A stretch of 64,000 bases of DNA from Dallia pectoralis (Eukaryota > Chordata > Actinopteri > Esociformes > Umbridae): NCBI GenBank assembly GCA_029465975.1, contig CM055741.1, forward strand, positions 3,307,728-3,371,727, written 5' to 3'. The notes below the pieces were generated by a model, which saw only the letters and a program-made list of their open reading frames with translations, was not told the origin of the DNA and searched no databases. Position numbers and translations under genes: made by a program. Every line of letters begins with the position of its first letter. The first letter of the stretch is position 1. This document shows positions 10,512-21,690 of the stretch, piece by piece.

Positions 10512-11499
10512 GGCTGTGATATTTAACGCGTTAATCTGATGCGTTAATTTCAAATGTTTAACGCGTTAAAATAATTTATCGCAATTAACGCACCACTTTA
10601 TTAAGTTTCGGTTTCGGTTTGCAAAGCCGAATTCAAATACCATAGAAGCAGCTAGTCTTTAGTTTATCATATAAAAGCAAACACATGGTCATTATTTACG
10701 TTACTAGAGAGTATATAGGACAGAAACACCCGATCATTATTGATGTTGCAATCCGCCAATCCGCGTTACTGCAGTAATGTGCGCCAAATCGGGCTTTTGA
10801 CCAAACAAGTAATCGTTAACCGATGTTTTAGATAAATAGATAGAAACTGCCGCCCAATAAACACAGTAGAAGACGAGGGACTGAAATAAATCATTCCAAT
10901 TGCATTGGGATCCCCATCATACAATCTACCCTCTAAAACAATTGTTTTGAGACATAACCTGCTGGAGAAAGCAGAGAACGTCACTCTCATGGAGACCCTA
11001 ACCAACCCGACATAACCAAACTTAATTTCACTTCATTCTGTTTGTCATTCATATTACAAAGGCTGTTATAGACTTCTTTAAAATTAATCTGGCATCTTTA
11101 CATATAGTGCAATTATTTTGGCCTATAGGCTTAAGTTCTAAAATAATCTATCTTTGACATTGATGGTTTCACCTTACACTTTGTCATTTTGTTTTTGAAA
11201 ATGTTTTATTTCATTTGGACTATTGCCAAGATGATCCAGTATTTTTGATAACCTTCAGGGTTTAAATATATAACTTGCACTTCAACACTTTGTTTATAAA
11301 GTTGCTATATTTGATAAGAATGACCATTCTGTATTGTTCACAGGAGAGACTATCATAAAATAATGTATTTAAAATATACTTCATTGTGTTAATTGATTTA
11401 TTTCATTGTTTCAAACAACTTGGGGAAAATGCGATTAATCGCGATTAATCACAGGATTGTGCGATTAATTAGTTAATTTTTTAAAATAAATTGACGGCC

Positions 11500-11502
<3 letters not shown>
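10509..11502. mobile_element. hAT-type non-autonomous transposon inside the (AT)n minisatellite
   Basis: The ends are TAGGGCTGTGAT... and ...GACGGCCCTA, with the GCGATTAATCGCG-rich subterminal sequence typical of one hAT group. It is flanked by ATATATAT on both sides, consistent with the 8-bp target duplication of hAT elements, although the target is itself an AT repeat. No transposase domain is seen; the longest frame (10766-11005, minus) is unrecognised. Confidence 0.75.
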
Positions 11503-11538
<36 letters not shown>

Positions 11539-11585
11539 TCAGGTAACATCAGCTTCTCAGCCTGCAACACAATCAGGGGGCCCCA
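11503..11585. repeat. Right-hand remainder of the split (AT)n minisatellite
   Basis: An (AT) run followed by one more core unit (GCATCAGCT-like). It confirms that the 10509-11502 element entered a pre-existing array. Confidence 0.85.
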
Positions 11586-11589
11586 GGAG

Positions 11590-11795
11590 GGGTCCAACAC
11601 ATGTGCCCAGGGCTGATTGGTCCAACACATGTGCCCAGGGCTGATTGGTCCAACACATGTGCCCAGGGCTGATTGGTCCAACACATGTGCCCAGGGCTGA
11701 TTGGTCCAACACATGTGCCCAGGGCTGATTGGTCCAACACATGTGCCCAGGGCTGATTGGTCCAACACATGTGCCCAGGGCTGATTGGTCCAACA
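11590..11795. repeat. Minisatellite, 28-bp unit
   Basis: Seven nearly identical 28-mers with the core CACATGTGCCCAGGGCTGAT. All minus-strand frames are open through the array because three units make 84 bases without a stop; not a gene. Confidence 0.95.
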
Positions 11796-12109
11796 GAGTG
11801 GCCATCAGGCACGGGTCCTCCTTAACGGAAGTGGACACAAACACAGGGAAAGGTGTAGACAGTAGACACCCTAGTTCCCGGCACAATATTATGGCAGCAT
11901 ACATCTTTAAATGACACAGGGGGATCCAGTGAAACTGTGGCCCTGGATAGGGGCCCAACAAGCCGGAAAACACACCACAGTTCTCTGTAATGATGGACCG
12001 CAGAAAGGGGAGAGTTTTAAAAAAATTCAAGTGAAAGTGATTCAAGCTGAACTTATTAACCAAACTCACTGGTTTAAGAAATAGTATACTGCTAGGTCTA
12101 CATCCTTAT
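11796..12109. other. No recognised feature
   Basis: Unique-looking spacer between two minisatellites. No splice-flanked open frame is seen. Confidence 0.5.
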
Positions 12110-12715
12110 TTGTACAAGCCCAGAGTGGACTGGGGAGGTCTACATGCTTTACTGTACAGGCCCAAAGTAGACTGGGGAGGTCTACATGCTTTACTGTACA
12201 GGCCCAAAGTAGACTGGGGAGGTCTACATGCTTTACTGTACAGGCCCAAAGTAGACTGGGGAGGTCTACATCCTTAGTTGTACAAGCCCAGAGTGGACTG
12301 GGGAGGTCTACATGCTTTACTGTACAGAACCAGAGTAGACTGGGGAGGTCTACATGCTTTACTGTACAGGCCCAAAGTAGACTGGGGAGGTCTACATGCT
12401 TTACTGTACAGGCCCAAAGTAGACTGGGGAGGTCTACATCCTTAGTTGTACAAGCCCAGAGTGGACTGGGGAGGTCTACATGCTTTACTGTACAGGCCCA
12501 AAGTAGACTGGGGAGGTCTACATGCTTTACTGTACAGGCCCAAAGTAGACTGGGGAGGTCTACATGCTTTACTGTACTGGCCCAAAGTAGACTGTGGAGG
12601 TCTACATGCTTTACTGTACTGGCCCAAAGTAGACTGGGGAGGTCTACATGCTTTACTGTACAGGCCCAAAGTAGACTGGGGAGGTCTACATGCTTTACTG
12701 TACAGGCCCAGAGTA
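12110..12715. repeat. Minisatellite, 42-bp unit
   Basis: About 14 units with the core GGGAGGTCTACATGCTTTAC. Because 42 is a multiple of three, both strands carry a repeated 14-residue frame; I treat this as a by-product. Confidence 0.95.
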
Positions 12716-13222
12716 AATTGGAGAGAGGTGTACATTGGTTTGTCTAGTGTTCTGTCAGGAGCGAAGATAATGGCATTAGGGGATTGGCTGGCCTTGTGAC
12801 ATTCACTGAACCATAACAGTTGTCTGGTGTTGTATTCCATGTCACCACCAGAGGGAGCTAGTTTAGATAAAGGGAACACCAAGAGAAACAGCAGTTGTTA
12901 GAAGGGCTTTAATACACATTTTACACATTTTTGTACACATTGTTCTTACAATGCCTAGTATTTGGCGACATACATTTTCACAAAGAATAATCTTTATAAA
13001 ATTAAATTGATCAAAGGATGCATTCTGATTAGTCACATTCTGTTGACTCATTAATTGTTGCTAAAGATATTATATATCAATTTGTCACATTTATTTTTGA
13101 TTATGGTCGTTTAAAGGATTTAATTACACATTGCATAAAATGCCATGTATATGGTAGCCTGCATTTTCATTAACATCAATCTTTACACAATAAAAAAGTA
13201 TCAAAGTATACATTCTGATTAG
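12716..13222. other. No recognised gene
   Basis: AT-rich spacer. At 12836-12862 it contains 'ccatgtcaccaccagagggagc', similar to a phrase near 22170, hinting at an old dispersed repeat. Confidence 0.4.
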
Positions 13223-13225
13223 TTA

Positions 13226-14747
13226 GGGCCAATCCGAATACTCCCACTTACCCCTTCCCCTTAGCCCTACCCCTTAGTTTACCCCTACCCCTTGGCCCTC
13301 GAAACCGAGTGGTAAGGGCTACGTTCCCCTACGAATTGGGACACCACTCGGTTTTGGCTACGTCATCATACATCGTCGCTAGCTGGCTGCTACGTCACCA
13401 GAGGCGACACAAATGTTGATCTCAAACTTCGGAGACGCAGTCTGGAAAAGTGTGTATGTTGTCGATTGCGTGGATTTTAGTTATGTTTTTGCGATTGTCT
13501 GCAACAAATCGCAAAAATCAAGCGAGAAGAGGTCTACGACGCCTACGAATGCTGGTAGTTTAACTTATGGTATGTATCGATTGGTTGCAAACAACATTGT
13601 CGTATTGTATTTAAAGTTCACGGAACTAACCAACAAGGTAGCAAACATTTTTCCCAACTCAGCCATTAATGGTGTAAAATTGTTTTATTTTCCAGACTGG
13701 TGGTCCAACAAGATACTGTGCCATAAACCCCAACACGTCTATACTGCGCATATGGTTCGATGTATGTAGTAGTTATATGTTTGGTGGCGGTGCATATGGA
13801 TGCAGATGTTCTTCTGTGTACTATTGTTTTTAATGTTTTTGTAAAGCACACGTGCTATATAAATAAACCTGCTTGCTTACTACTGAAGGCTGTTTTCAAT
13901 AAATAATTTCATCCACATTGCATTGTGTTTTGTATATCTGTTTCAGTGATCACTGTTTTGAATGTCATTGATCGATGTTCAGAAACCCTTAATCAAAAAC
14001 AATGTGCAAAGTGCAACAACAAACAAACTACAGTTTATCAAACATTTTTTTTAGATGTCCAATAACCTCTATGTCTTGGCCTCATCAGTGTCCTGTATCA
14101 TATCCAAATTATGTTGTACACCTTCATAATCTACAGTCTATGGTTGTACAGCATGAAACTTCGGTTCATTTTCTGCCCGAAAGCGAATTATTTGCCGGGT
14201 TTCCTCCGGCGTCCTGTGTGATTCGGGACGGTATGTAAAGCACTTTTATCGCTATTCCAAAAGCAACATGTTATGCACTGATATGAATTATCTGCTAAAA
14301 GAGTCAACTGTAGACAAACATGCATTGAGTAAAGGTAGTCAGAGAAATACGGGACAAATTAGCAATGTATCTTTGGCGTTGAAAACTGGCAAAAAGTCGC
14401 GATTTAAAAAAAAAAACTTCAATTAAAATGGTTAAAAATATATATATACAGGACTGCGTAGGTCACAAAACAATTGTGTCGTAATTTTTAAATTCGTTAT
14501 TTAATCCGAAAATACTACATTTATGGGTCTCTTTTGATGATCTAGCAGCCATTGTTGACGTCTCGCAATGTGTTCTGGGTACCCCTTGGTTTCAAGTGAG
14601 CTCTCGGAAAATCTTGGTTTCAAGGGGTATACAGCCCTTCGTCTTACCCCTTCGTCTTGATCAAAATGAGTATTCGGACAGCACTTGGTGTCGCGCGAAC
14701 GCGCAAAACTAAGGGGAAGGGGTAAGGGGGAGTATTCGGATTGGGCC
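13226..14747. mobile_element. PIF/Harbinger-like DNA transposon (about 1.5 kb)
   Basis: Terminal inverted repeats of about 37 bp run GGGCCAATCCGAATACTCCC... on the left, with the reverse complement ending GGATTGGGCC on the right. They are flanked by TTA at 13223-13225 and 14748-14750, the 3-bp target duplication typical of PIF/Harbinger. The inside holds a 118-codon open frame (13413-13769, plus) that I do not recognise; no DDE transposase or Myb-like protein is evident, so it is probably non-autonomous. Confidence 0.8.
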
Positions 14748-14750
14748 TTA

Positions 14751-15149
14751 GTCTTTTGACTCATTTATCAGAATATTTTTGTTTTCAAAAATGTATAAAC
14801 GATATTGGCTAGTGATCTAAAAAAGCAGGAACTGAGGAAGAAACCTACAGAGAAACCAGGCTCCACATGGTGTCTAGTTGAATTCAGGTGTTACCAGGTG
14901 AAGATAATTACTAGTTAAACCACTCTCAATCCAACTAAAATCCCTCTATTAATGCACAGGCCAGCTGACAAATAGGCTGTATAGAAATATTGTGTATTGC
15001 ACACATAAGCATGTCTATATAGTACCTCTAGATATAATAACATGTTTCATTGTACGGCAGCACTACATTGAACTGTGCTTTTGTATCCGACTCAGGTCTT
15101 CAAAACAATCATTGTCTAACTAGAGCACAACAGCTCCACAAATATACAT
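14751..15149. other. Downstream flank of gene B
   Basis: Probable 3' UTR and intergenic DNA. A fragment of the 9775 repeat ('gaagaaacctacagag') is at 14838-14875. No clear reverse-strand AATAAA is seen close to the stop. Confidence 0.4.
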
Positions 15150-16297
15150 TTATCCCATCGTAGACACGACTGCATACAGGAACACGGCCAATATACAAAC
15201 CAAAACAGCTCCCACTATCAGATGTACTGATCCATGTGCAAAGGATGGAATGGGGATGTTTATGGTGTATGCAATGTTGTCTGGGCTAGAAGAGGCTGGG
15301 CTAGAAGTGGCTGGGCTAGAAGAGGCTGGGCTAGAAGAGGCTGGGCTAGCATTGACTGGGCTAGTGGTAGATTGGATTAAAGCCCCTGGGACTGATTCTG
15401 TGCCAGCTGCAGTTGATAGAGAAACATGACACTCTTTATTGTGTACTGAATCTGTAACAACGTTCTCTGGGGCTGATGATGTGTCATCCCTTCCTCTGAT
15501 CTCCTCCCTCATTATATTTGTTCCCCACATCAAATCATATACTTTTTTATGAATGCTAATCATTTTCCCACGCTGGTGTACCAGAAATGCCCCAGCCCAG
15601 ACGGGTTGTGTTACAATGCGCACCGGTTTAGGTAATGATTTGACAACTTTTACAAGTAGACTATTTTCAAACTCCAGAATCTCTTGTGCCCTCAGGAACA
15701 TCTTGTTGGTGTAGTATTTCTCTGCATTTCCCTTCACCATCTCCTTTATTTTATCCAGCAACTTTATGACCTGAGTAGAGTCCTTTAAATCAGCATTATT
15801 AAAAGAATGATATCTACCACCACACTTTTCTATGATGGCAGTGAGTTCATCACTTTCTTCCTTAAACTTTTCAATTTTTTTTGAGCCCAACTGATCTCCA
15901 CCAGTGAACAGCACTATTGTGTACATGGAGGCTTTTTCTCCAAAGTTCTCCTGGATCCACTCCACAGTGTTCTGTTCCTCTTTAGTGAACCTCCCCAGTC
16001 TGATCACCAGGAGGAACACGTGGGGTCCAGGAACTGACAGCTTAATACATTTATCTATTTCACTCTTCATCGTTTTAACATCCACTGATGTGTCAAAGAG
16101 CCCTGGGGTATCGATCACATGAATCGTCTTCCCATCCACCTCTCCACTCTGCTTCTTCGTCTCCGCGGTGACAGACACAGCAGACGCCTCTGCTTTAAAA
16201 GCATCTTCTCTCCCCAGGATGGTGTTTCCTGTTGCACTTTTCCCTGCTCCAGTTTTCCCCACCAGAACTATCCTCAGTTCAGAGGGCTGCCTTGGAT
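15150..16297 (-). CDS. GIMAP-family GTPase with Ser/Pro-rich stalk, main exon (gene B)
   Basis: Encodes about 382 residues from the acceptor TGTTTCCCCAG (exon start 16297, phase 1). GTPase motifs are complete: GKTGAGKS (14-21), a G2 Thr near 44, DTPG (63-66), conserved box LLVIRLGRFT, TGGD for G4, and SFNN near G5. After the GTPase domain comes a helical stretch, then an unusual low-complexity segment of repeated ASSSP/ATSSP units (about 325-352), then one transmembrane helix (VHLIVGAVLVCILAVFLYAV) and a five-residue tail. The family is known for C-terminal membrane anchors with the GTPase facing the cytosol; a Ser/Pro stalk just before the anchor is the odd point. The stalk is coded by a 15-bp tandem repeat (15285-15350). 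The first coding exon is not identified. The broken gene at 63727 is its close copy, including part of the intron. Confidence 0.9.
15285..15350 (-). repeat. 15-bp coding tandem repeat in gene B
   Basis: Units of GCTAGAAGAGGCTGG encode Ser/Ala/Pro pentapeptides in the stalk of gene B. Length changes in multiples of 15 would keep the frame, so this is a likely site of length polymorphism. Confidence 0.8.
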
Positions 16298-16505
16298 CTG
16301 GGGAAACACACACATTTGCAAAAAAAGATAATACTTTACTGTTTAACATTTGCAGAAATGTATTGACAGCAGATTATGTCTCTACTGACACGCCAATAAA
16401 CTGATCAGTTCATGGTATTTTTATTTTTATGTGGCAGGTGAGGAGGACATTTTTTATTTAATGCTTAAGAAGAAATGTTCACAATCAATGAATCTGATTT
16501 ATTAA
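16298..16505 (-). other. Conserved intron start upstream of gene B
   Basis: Intronic sequence on the minus strand. Its part at 16320-16400 matches the intron before the plus-strand copy at 63665-63720 ('gtcagtagagaca...aatctg'), showing that the duplication included the intron. Confidence 0.6.
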
Positions 16506-16509
16506 AAAA

Positions 16510-16690
16510 AAAAAAACATGTTTACAACTATGGTTACAGATAACAGTTTTTACAACTACGTATAGAAATTACAGTTTTTACAACTGCATATACAGATACA
16601 AGTTTTTACAACAGTGTTTAAGAATACAACTTTTTACAACAACGTTTATAGATACTGGTATTTACAACAGCATATACAAAAACCCATCCT
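16510..16690. repeat. Degenerate minisatellite, about 30-bp unit
   Basis: Diverged repeats built on TTTTTACAACTANGTNTANAGATA. More decayed than the other arrays, so probably older. Confidence 0.7.
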
Positions 16691-16772
16691 AAATACAGAG
16701 CCTAGTGATGACAGTTCAGTCCCCAACTCAGAAAACGTTGTCTCCCCATTATATATTTTGGATATATATAGA

Positions 16773-17732
16773 CAGTGCATCCGTAAAGTATTCACAGTGC
16801 ATGACTTTTACCTCATTTTGTGTTGTTAAAGCCTTATCGCAAAATGGATGAAATCGTTTTTTTCCCCTCAAAACTCTACACACAATACCCCATAATGATA
16901 ACGTGAAAAAAGTATTTTTTTTATCTTTGCAAAATGAAAAATAATCACATGTACATAATCTATTCACAGCATTTGCCATGACACTCGAAATTGAGCTCAG
17001 GTGCAAACTGTTTCCAATGGTCATCCTTGTGGTGGTGCATTCAGTTGACTGGACATGATTTGGTGAGGCACACATCTGTCTATATAAGGTCCCACAGTTG
17101 ACAGTGCACGTCAGAGCACAAACCAAGCAATAAATCCAAGGAATTGTGTGAAGACCTCTGAGACAGGATTGCATTGAGGCACAGATCTGGGAAACTGTAC
17201 CGAAAAATGTCTGCAGCCTTGAAGGTCCCAATAAGCACAGTGGCCTCCATTATCCGTAAATGGAAGAAGTTTGGAACCACTAGGACTCTTCCTAGACCAA
17301 AACTGAGCAATCAGGGAAGAAGGGCCTTAGTCAGGAAGGTGTCCAAGAACTTAATGATCACTCTAACAGAGCTCCAGCGTTGCCTTGTGAAGAGAGGAGA
17401 ACCTTCCAGAAGGACAACCATCTCTGCAGCACTCCACCAATCAGGCCTGTATGCTTGAGTGGTCCATTGAAAGCCAAGACATGAACCCGATTGAACATCT
17501 CAGGACGGATCTGAACATTTCTGTGCACTGATGCTCCACATCCAACCTGATGCAGCTTGAGATGTCCTGCAAAGATCGGTGTTCCTAGGTTGTAGCATCA
17601 TACTGTAGTGTTTTAGAGTTTGACTGTTCCAGCAAACTTTTTCCTTTCTTTTAGAAGTGTATCGAAAATATTTCTGTTTTATTTTTTGGTGTTTCTGGGC
17701 ACATTTTACTGTTTGTATACTTTACGGAATCA
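16773..17732 (+). mobile_element. Tc1-like transposon with internal deletion
   Basis: The left end ACAGTGCATCCGTAAAGTATTCA is answered on the right by ATACTTTACGGA (about 17716). The plus-strand frame 17174-17458 encodes the DNA-binding part of a Tc1 transposase (motifs LYRKMSAALKVPISTVASII and KKFGTTRTLPRPKL). The frame then jumps to DMNPIEHL (about 17483), so the DDE catalytic core has been deleted. It lies between genes B and C and cannot move by itself. Confidence 0.85.
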
Positions 17733-17754
17733 GAAAAATATAAGTTTTTGTTTT

Positions 17755-18003
17755 AAAATGCTTTATTAAGTTTATTAGTTTAGTGACGTCATTTCCTCTG
17801 CCGGGTCCTCCAATCGTGTCTCGCTCAATGCGCTTAATGCTCAGAACAACTTTGGGCTTGAGCGAGACAGACAACAGAATTGAGAGTGTTGAGTGTATTA
17901 ATCCCTGTCCTGTGTTTAATAAACTGCAGACGTGACCCCCACAAGAGACCGGTGTCGGTGGTTCTTTTGTGCCTTTTTGGTGCCGGAAGAAATCCGCTAC
18001 AAT
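17755..18003. mobile_element. Possible LTR fragment
   Basis: AATAAACTGCAGACG (from about 17918) followed by 'tttttggtgccggaag' resembles an LTR poly(A) region with a primer-site-like sequence behind it. No matching second LTR or retroviral domain is present. Weak call; it also holds a reverse-strand AATAAA (17767-17762) that could serve gene C. Confidence 0.25.
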
Positions 18004-18183
18004 ACTCAAAAAGAATTAATTAGATCGCATGTCGTAAAACAGGAGAAAACATCGCCACGTAGTTCCAGTAGCTAACTACAAAACTAGATGGCAATAAAAC
18101 ATATTTAACTGCTGAAAACACAGGCAACAGAAATCTATTTTTGTATTTCAGCTACCACCAGGCTTCTGCAAAATCTAGTTTGA

Positions 18184-19172
18184 TTACTTCTCCCCAAAAC
18201 ACAGATAATCATTTGATCTTTCAATGATGTCTCCTTGGCCATTTTTTAAACATGTCGGTCCTTTGTTTCTTTGCCGCCACCAATGATACGCTGCATAGAG
18301 AACTGGAACTACACTTAGAGCGGCTAGTCTTTTAGACACGACCCATAATAATTCTTCCCAGTTGGGTCCATCTGCTGCTTGCCACATTACCATAAACACC
18401 ACGGCTCCGACGACACCTTTGACAGCCTTTTCCAAGACTTCCCGGCGTTTATACATGAACCATTCCTTTATATCGTCACTGATCGTGCACACCTGTTCCA
18501 GGCAACGGGTTGGGGCTGAGAAAAAGTTGTAAATTGTCTTGATGAATTTGGGGGTTTTCCGCCATTTCTGTGTTTGCTGGTACATCTCGCTGGTGTAACA
18601 TCCACCACCGTTCCTTTCTACCATCGTCTCTATCATGGTCACCAACTCTGTGACCTGAGTGCGGGAAACTTTCTTATTATTCACGGAGTGCCATCGATAA
18701 TCACACATGTTGACAAGGACTTGAAGCTGTTGGCTTTCTAGCAAAAAGTCCTTTATATATTTACCATTTAACTGATCTTCACCAGTAAACAGCACTATCG
18801 TGTACCTCGACGCTTGTTCTCCAAAGTTCTCCTGGATCCACTTCACAGCGTTCCTCTCCTCCTTCGTAAACCTCCCCAGTCTGATCACCAGGAGGAACGC
18901 GTGGGGTCCCGGTGATGACAGTTCAATGCACTTCGCAGTTTCCTTTTTCACGTCATCCACAGTCAGTTTTGTGTCAAAAAGTCCTGGTGTGTCAATGATA
19001 CTGATCTTTCTTCCGGAAACTTCTCCACTCTGTATTATGGAGTGTGAGGTCACCGACTGTGGAGAAAGTTCAGATTTGAAGGCTTCCTTTCCCAGGATGG
19101 TGTTTCCTGTTGCACTCTTCCCTGCTCCAGTCCTGCCCAGCAGAACTATCCTTAAACCAGTGCCTCCAGAAT
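18184..19172 (-). CDS. GIMAP-family GTPase with two C-terminal membrane segments, main exon (gene C)
   Basis: Encodes about 329 residues after the acceptor TGTGTTGCACAG (exon start 19172, phase 1). GTPase motifs: GRTGAGKS (13-20), Thr near 42, DTPG (61-64), conserved box LLVIRLGRFT (94-103), TGED (130-133), SVNN (163-166). The C-terminal region has two hydrophobic stretches (about 253-267 and 275-299, including VVGAVVFMVMW and LSVVPVLYAAYHWW) and a polar tail, suggesting a hairpin or double-span anchor. The plus-strand gene D has the same layout (RFVIGAVILMVLG and VVYQWW), so C and D are close relatives in opposite orientation. Upstream on the same strand lie a candidate coding exon (20799-20906) and promoter cassette copy 4 (22858). 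The predicted start is unresolved; the frame continues into the intron to an ATG at 19290, which is probably not used. Confidence 0.9.
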
Positions 19173-19603
19173 CTGTGCAACACACAATGAGGCAAGGATC
19201 ATACAGGCACCCCCACCCCAAAATATACAAATGATAATTATAATAAACAATAGAAATAAAATATAACAGGTTTGTTGGTATAATATTCATATCACACTAT
19301 ATTATTCACAGTTTGTTTACCATTATTATTATTATTATTGAAGTCAATTCAATTGGTTTGAGTAAAAAACTCAAAAGTAAAATAAATAAATGAATAAAAA
19401 CACTCCTGGAGCAGAGGCCATTATAGACCCATACATTTTTATAACTGCATTTTTAAGCTACTGAATTGAAGAAAAAACGAAACACACAACAGATGGGTTA
19501 ACAGTAAATATTTTCCTCAGAACGGATGCTCGTTCATCGTTTGCCTAGCAGATTTAATATAAGCAAGAGCACTCTAAACAATGGTGTTTGGTGTACACTG
19601 TTG
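19173..19603 (-). other. Intron upstream of gene C main exon
   Basis: AT-rich, with a (TTA)n run near 19323. No coding potential is seen. Confidence 0.5.
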
Positions 19604-20185
19604 CTGTGTGCGTGCTGTATGCGTGCTGTGTACATGCTGTGTACGTGCTGTATACGTGCTGTGTATGTGCTGTATACGTGCTGTGTACATGCTGTGTATG
19701 TGATGTATATGTGATGTATATGTGCTGTATACGTGCTGTATACGTGCTGTGTACGTGCTGTGTACGTGCTGTATACGTGCTGTATACGTGCTGTATACGT
19801 GCTGTGTACGTGCTGTGTACGTGCTGTGTACGTGCTGTGTACGTGCTGTATACGTGCTGTGTACGTGCTGTGTACGTGCTGTGTACGTGCTGTGTACGTG
19901 CTGTATACGTGCTGTGTATGTGCTGTGTACGTGCTGTGTACGTGCTGTGTACGTGCTGTGTACGTGCTGTGTACGTGCTGTATACGTGCTGTATACGTGC
20001 TGTGTACGTGCTGTGTACGTGCTGTGTACGTGCTGTATACGTGCTGTGTATGTGCTGTGTACGTGCTGTGTACGTGCTGTGTACGTGCTGTGTACGTGCT
20101 GTGTACGTGCTGTGTACGTGCTGTGTACGTGCTGTATACGTGTTGTGTACGTGCTGTGTACGTGCTCTGTACGTGCTGTGTAGAC
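19604..20185. repeat. Minisatellite, 11-bp unit
   Basis: About 52 copies of GTGCTGTGTAC with common variants GTATAC, GTATATG and GTACATG. Neither strand contains a stop in most frames, giving open frames of 150-230 codons (Cys/Val-rich on plus, Thr/His/Gln-rich on minus). It lies within the likely first intron of gene C. Not regarded as coding. Confidence 0.97.
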
Positions 20186-20798
20186 TAGACCCACAACAGT
20201 TGCAAAAACCATTAACACCTGTGTACACGTTTCCAATGATCAATTAATTTTGACAATGTTTTTTTAATAAGTTGTTTTGTGAATGTCAAAGTTTGTTCTA
20301 CTAAATGTTCATTAGCCAGAATAATAGCAAATTGTCAGAGTTTGCGTTATTTATAAAGCTGTTAAAGGCAATTAAACTCACTTCTGCTCGTGTTCAATAT
20401 ACAATAGACTGGCAGGCAGATCCTCGTCTATCAATCATAGTTAGCCAGGCAAATACTTTTTCCACCAAAGTTGAAATCACCTTGATGTTAACATAACTAA
20501 AGTATGTATGTTACATTTCCAGACACATATCTCAAGAGTGAGAATTGAATTCCACCGTGACTACGCACAAAACAACATGTTCCATGAATAGTGTGAAATG
20601 GAGGCTGTGTGAAGTTAAAGAAAACATTACTACATTTGTTTTTCAGATCTCACCCACCCACCATTCAGTACAAGTCCTGACATGATAGCGTGTGTCGTTT
20701 AGCAATCAAAACAATTATGGCCGCCACACCAATCACGTCCCCCACAATATATACAAACAATCATTTCAATGGTAATAAATATATCTTCAACTTCTAAC
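20186..20798. other. No recognised feature (putative intron of gene C)
   Basis: AT-rich spacer between the 11-bp array and the candidate exon. No transposon ends are seen. Confidence 0.45.
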
Positions 20799-20906
20799 CT
20801 TCAATGACCTTGGCTGTGGTGGGACTTGGTGGCTCCGGACCAGATGCTGGATCCATGGATGGAGTTGGATCATGAATTGAATCACAATGATCATTGTTAC
20901 TGGAGG
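20799..20906 (-). CDS. Candidate in-frame linker exon of gene C
   Basis: A 108-base open stretch on the minus strand bounded by a good acceptor (TTTTATTTCCAG, exon start 20906) and a donor (GAAG|GTTAGA, exon end 20799). It starts and ends in phase 1 and has no stop in 36 codons, so it joins the gene C main exon in frame (...KVIE-D-SGGTGLRIV). The peptide is acidic and Ser/Pro-rich (core SMDPASGPEPPSPTT). It has no recognised domain. The symmetric phase means it could be skipped without a frameshift. The start codon would still have to come from another exon or from the internal Met. Confidence 0.45.
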
Positions 20907-21589
20907 CTGGAAATAAAATTATGGAATAATGTTATTAAAAGAAATTGAGGCATTACCATTATCAGGGTAGGCTAGGTTACTGTTTGAATGTAAGGTGGTT
21001 ATGAGGTGAGAGTTTTGCATATTATCAGCCAGCATGTCTAACCCGTGTTGGTGCCATTGCATTTATCTGGTTCTATTTGGATTTATTTTTAGTTCACTGT
21101 GTCTGAAAATTACATCAGATCACTAGTATGCCCGATCGTGGGATTTGGAACGGGAAACCTAGCTGTCAATCAAATTGGGCTGACGTGGAGTAGAGTTGAA
21201 GAATTGGCTGCGTTGTTTCTCACATCTGAAATACTCTCAAAATCCTTCCTTGTGCATAATTTAAAAGTGAATTTAAAAAATCAACAGCACCTTCCACAAG
21301 TCCTATTTTGTGGCTTAAAAGGACGCGGAATATAATTTGGCCACACCCACAACCACACCCCCACACCATTATAGTTCAAACAAATATATTGCAACACATG
21401 CTTACTGTTTTCTTCTGCTTCTGATTCATAACCATGCTAGGTCAGTAAACAGGTTGTACAGGTTGCCATCCCTCAATCTTTTGTGGACATCTCAGAACTT
21501 CTGCTTGCCACGTTACCGTAGATCCCACGGTTACCATGGATACACTGTCAATTACCCCATTATAGTTCTCATTCACATTTCCATTTAGT
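20907..21589. other. No recognised gene
   Basis: Spacer or intron. A few open frames of 60-80 codons have no family resemblance. Confidence 0.45.
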
Positions 21590-21599
21590 TTCTCTCACT

Positions 21600-21690
21600 G
21601 CCGGGATGAAGTTACCTGATGAACTCTTCCCTGCTCCCATCGTCGTGACCAGGAATGACCTTTGAACCCCAAGCTGTAGTTGTGATGCTG
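21600..21690 (-). pseudogene. GIMAP remnant with a P-loop
   Basis: On the minus strand the stretch reads VIPGH-D-MGAGKSSSGNFI with one frame slip, matching the GIMAP G1 region (GKTGAGKSATGNTI). Nothing of the rest of the GTPase domain follows, and the Lys-Ser of the P-loop is the only motif left. A short dead fragment between gene C and its upstream cassette. Confidence 0.5.

Noticed and set aside
13413..13769. 118-codon frame inside the Harbinger-like element as a host gene
   Set aside because: Lies wholly between the terminal inverted repeats, shows no known domain, and is better regarded as part of the element.
17080..17231. Minus-strand frames across the Tc1 element
   Set aside because: Shadow frames of the plus-strand transposase region and its leader.
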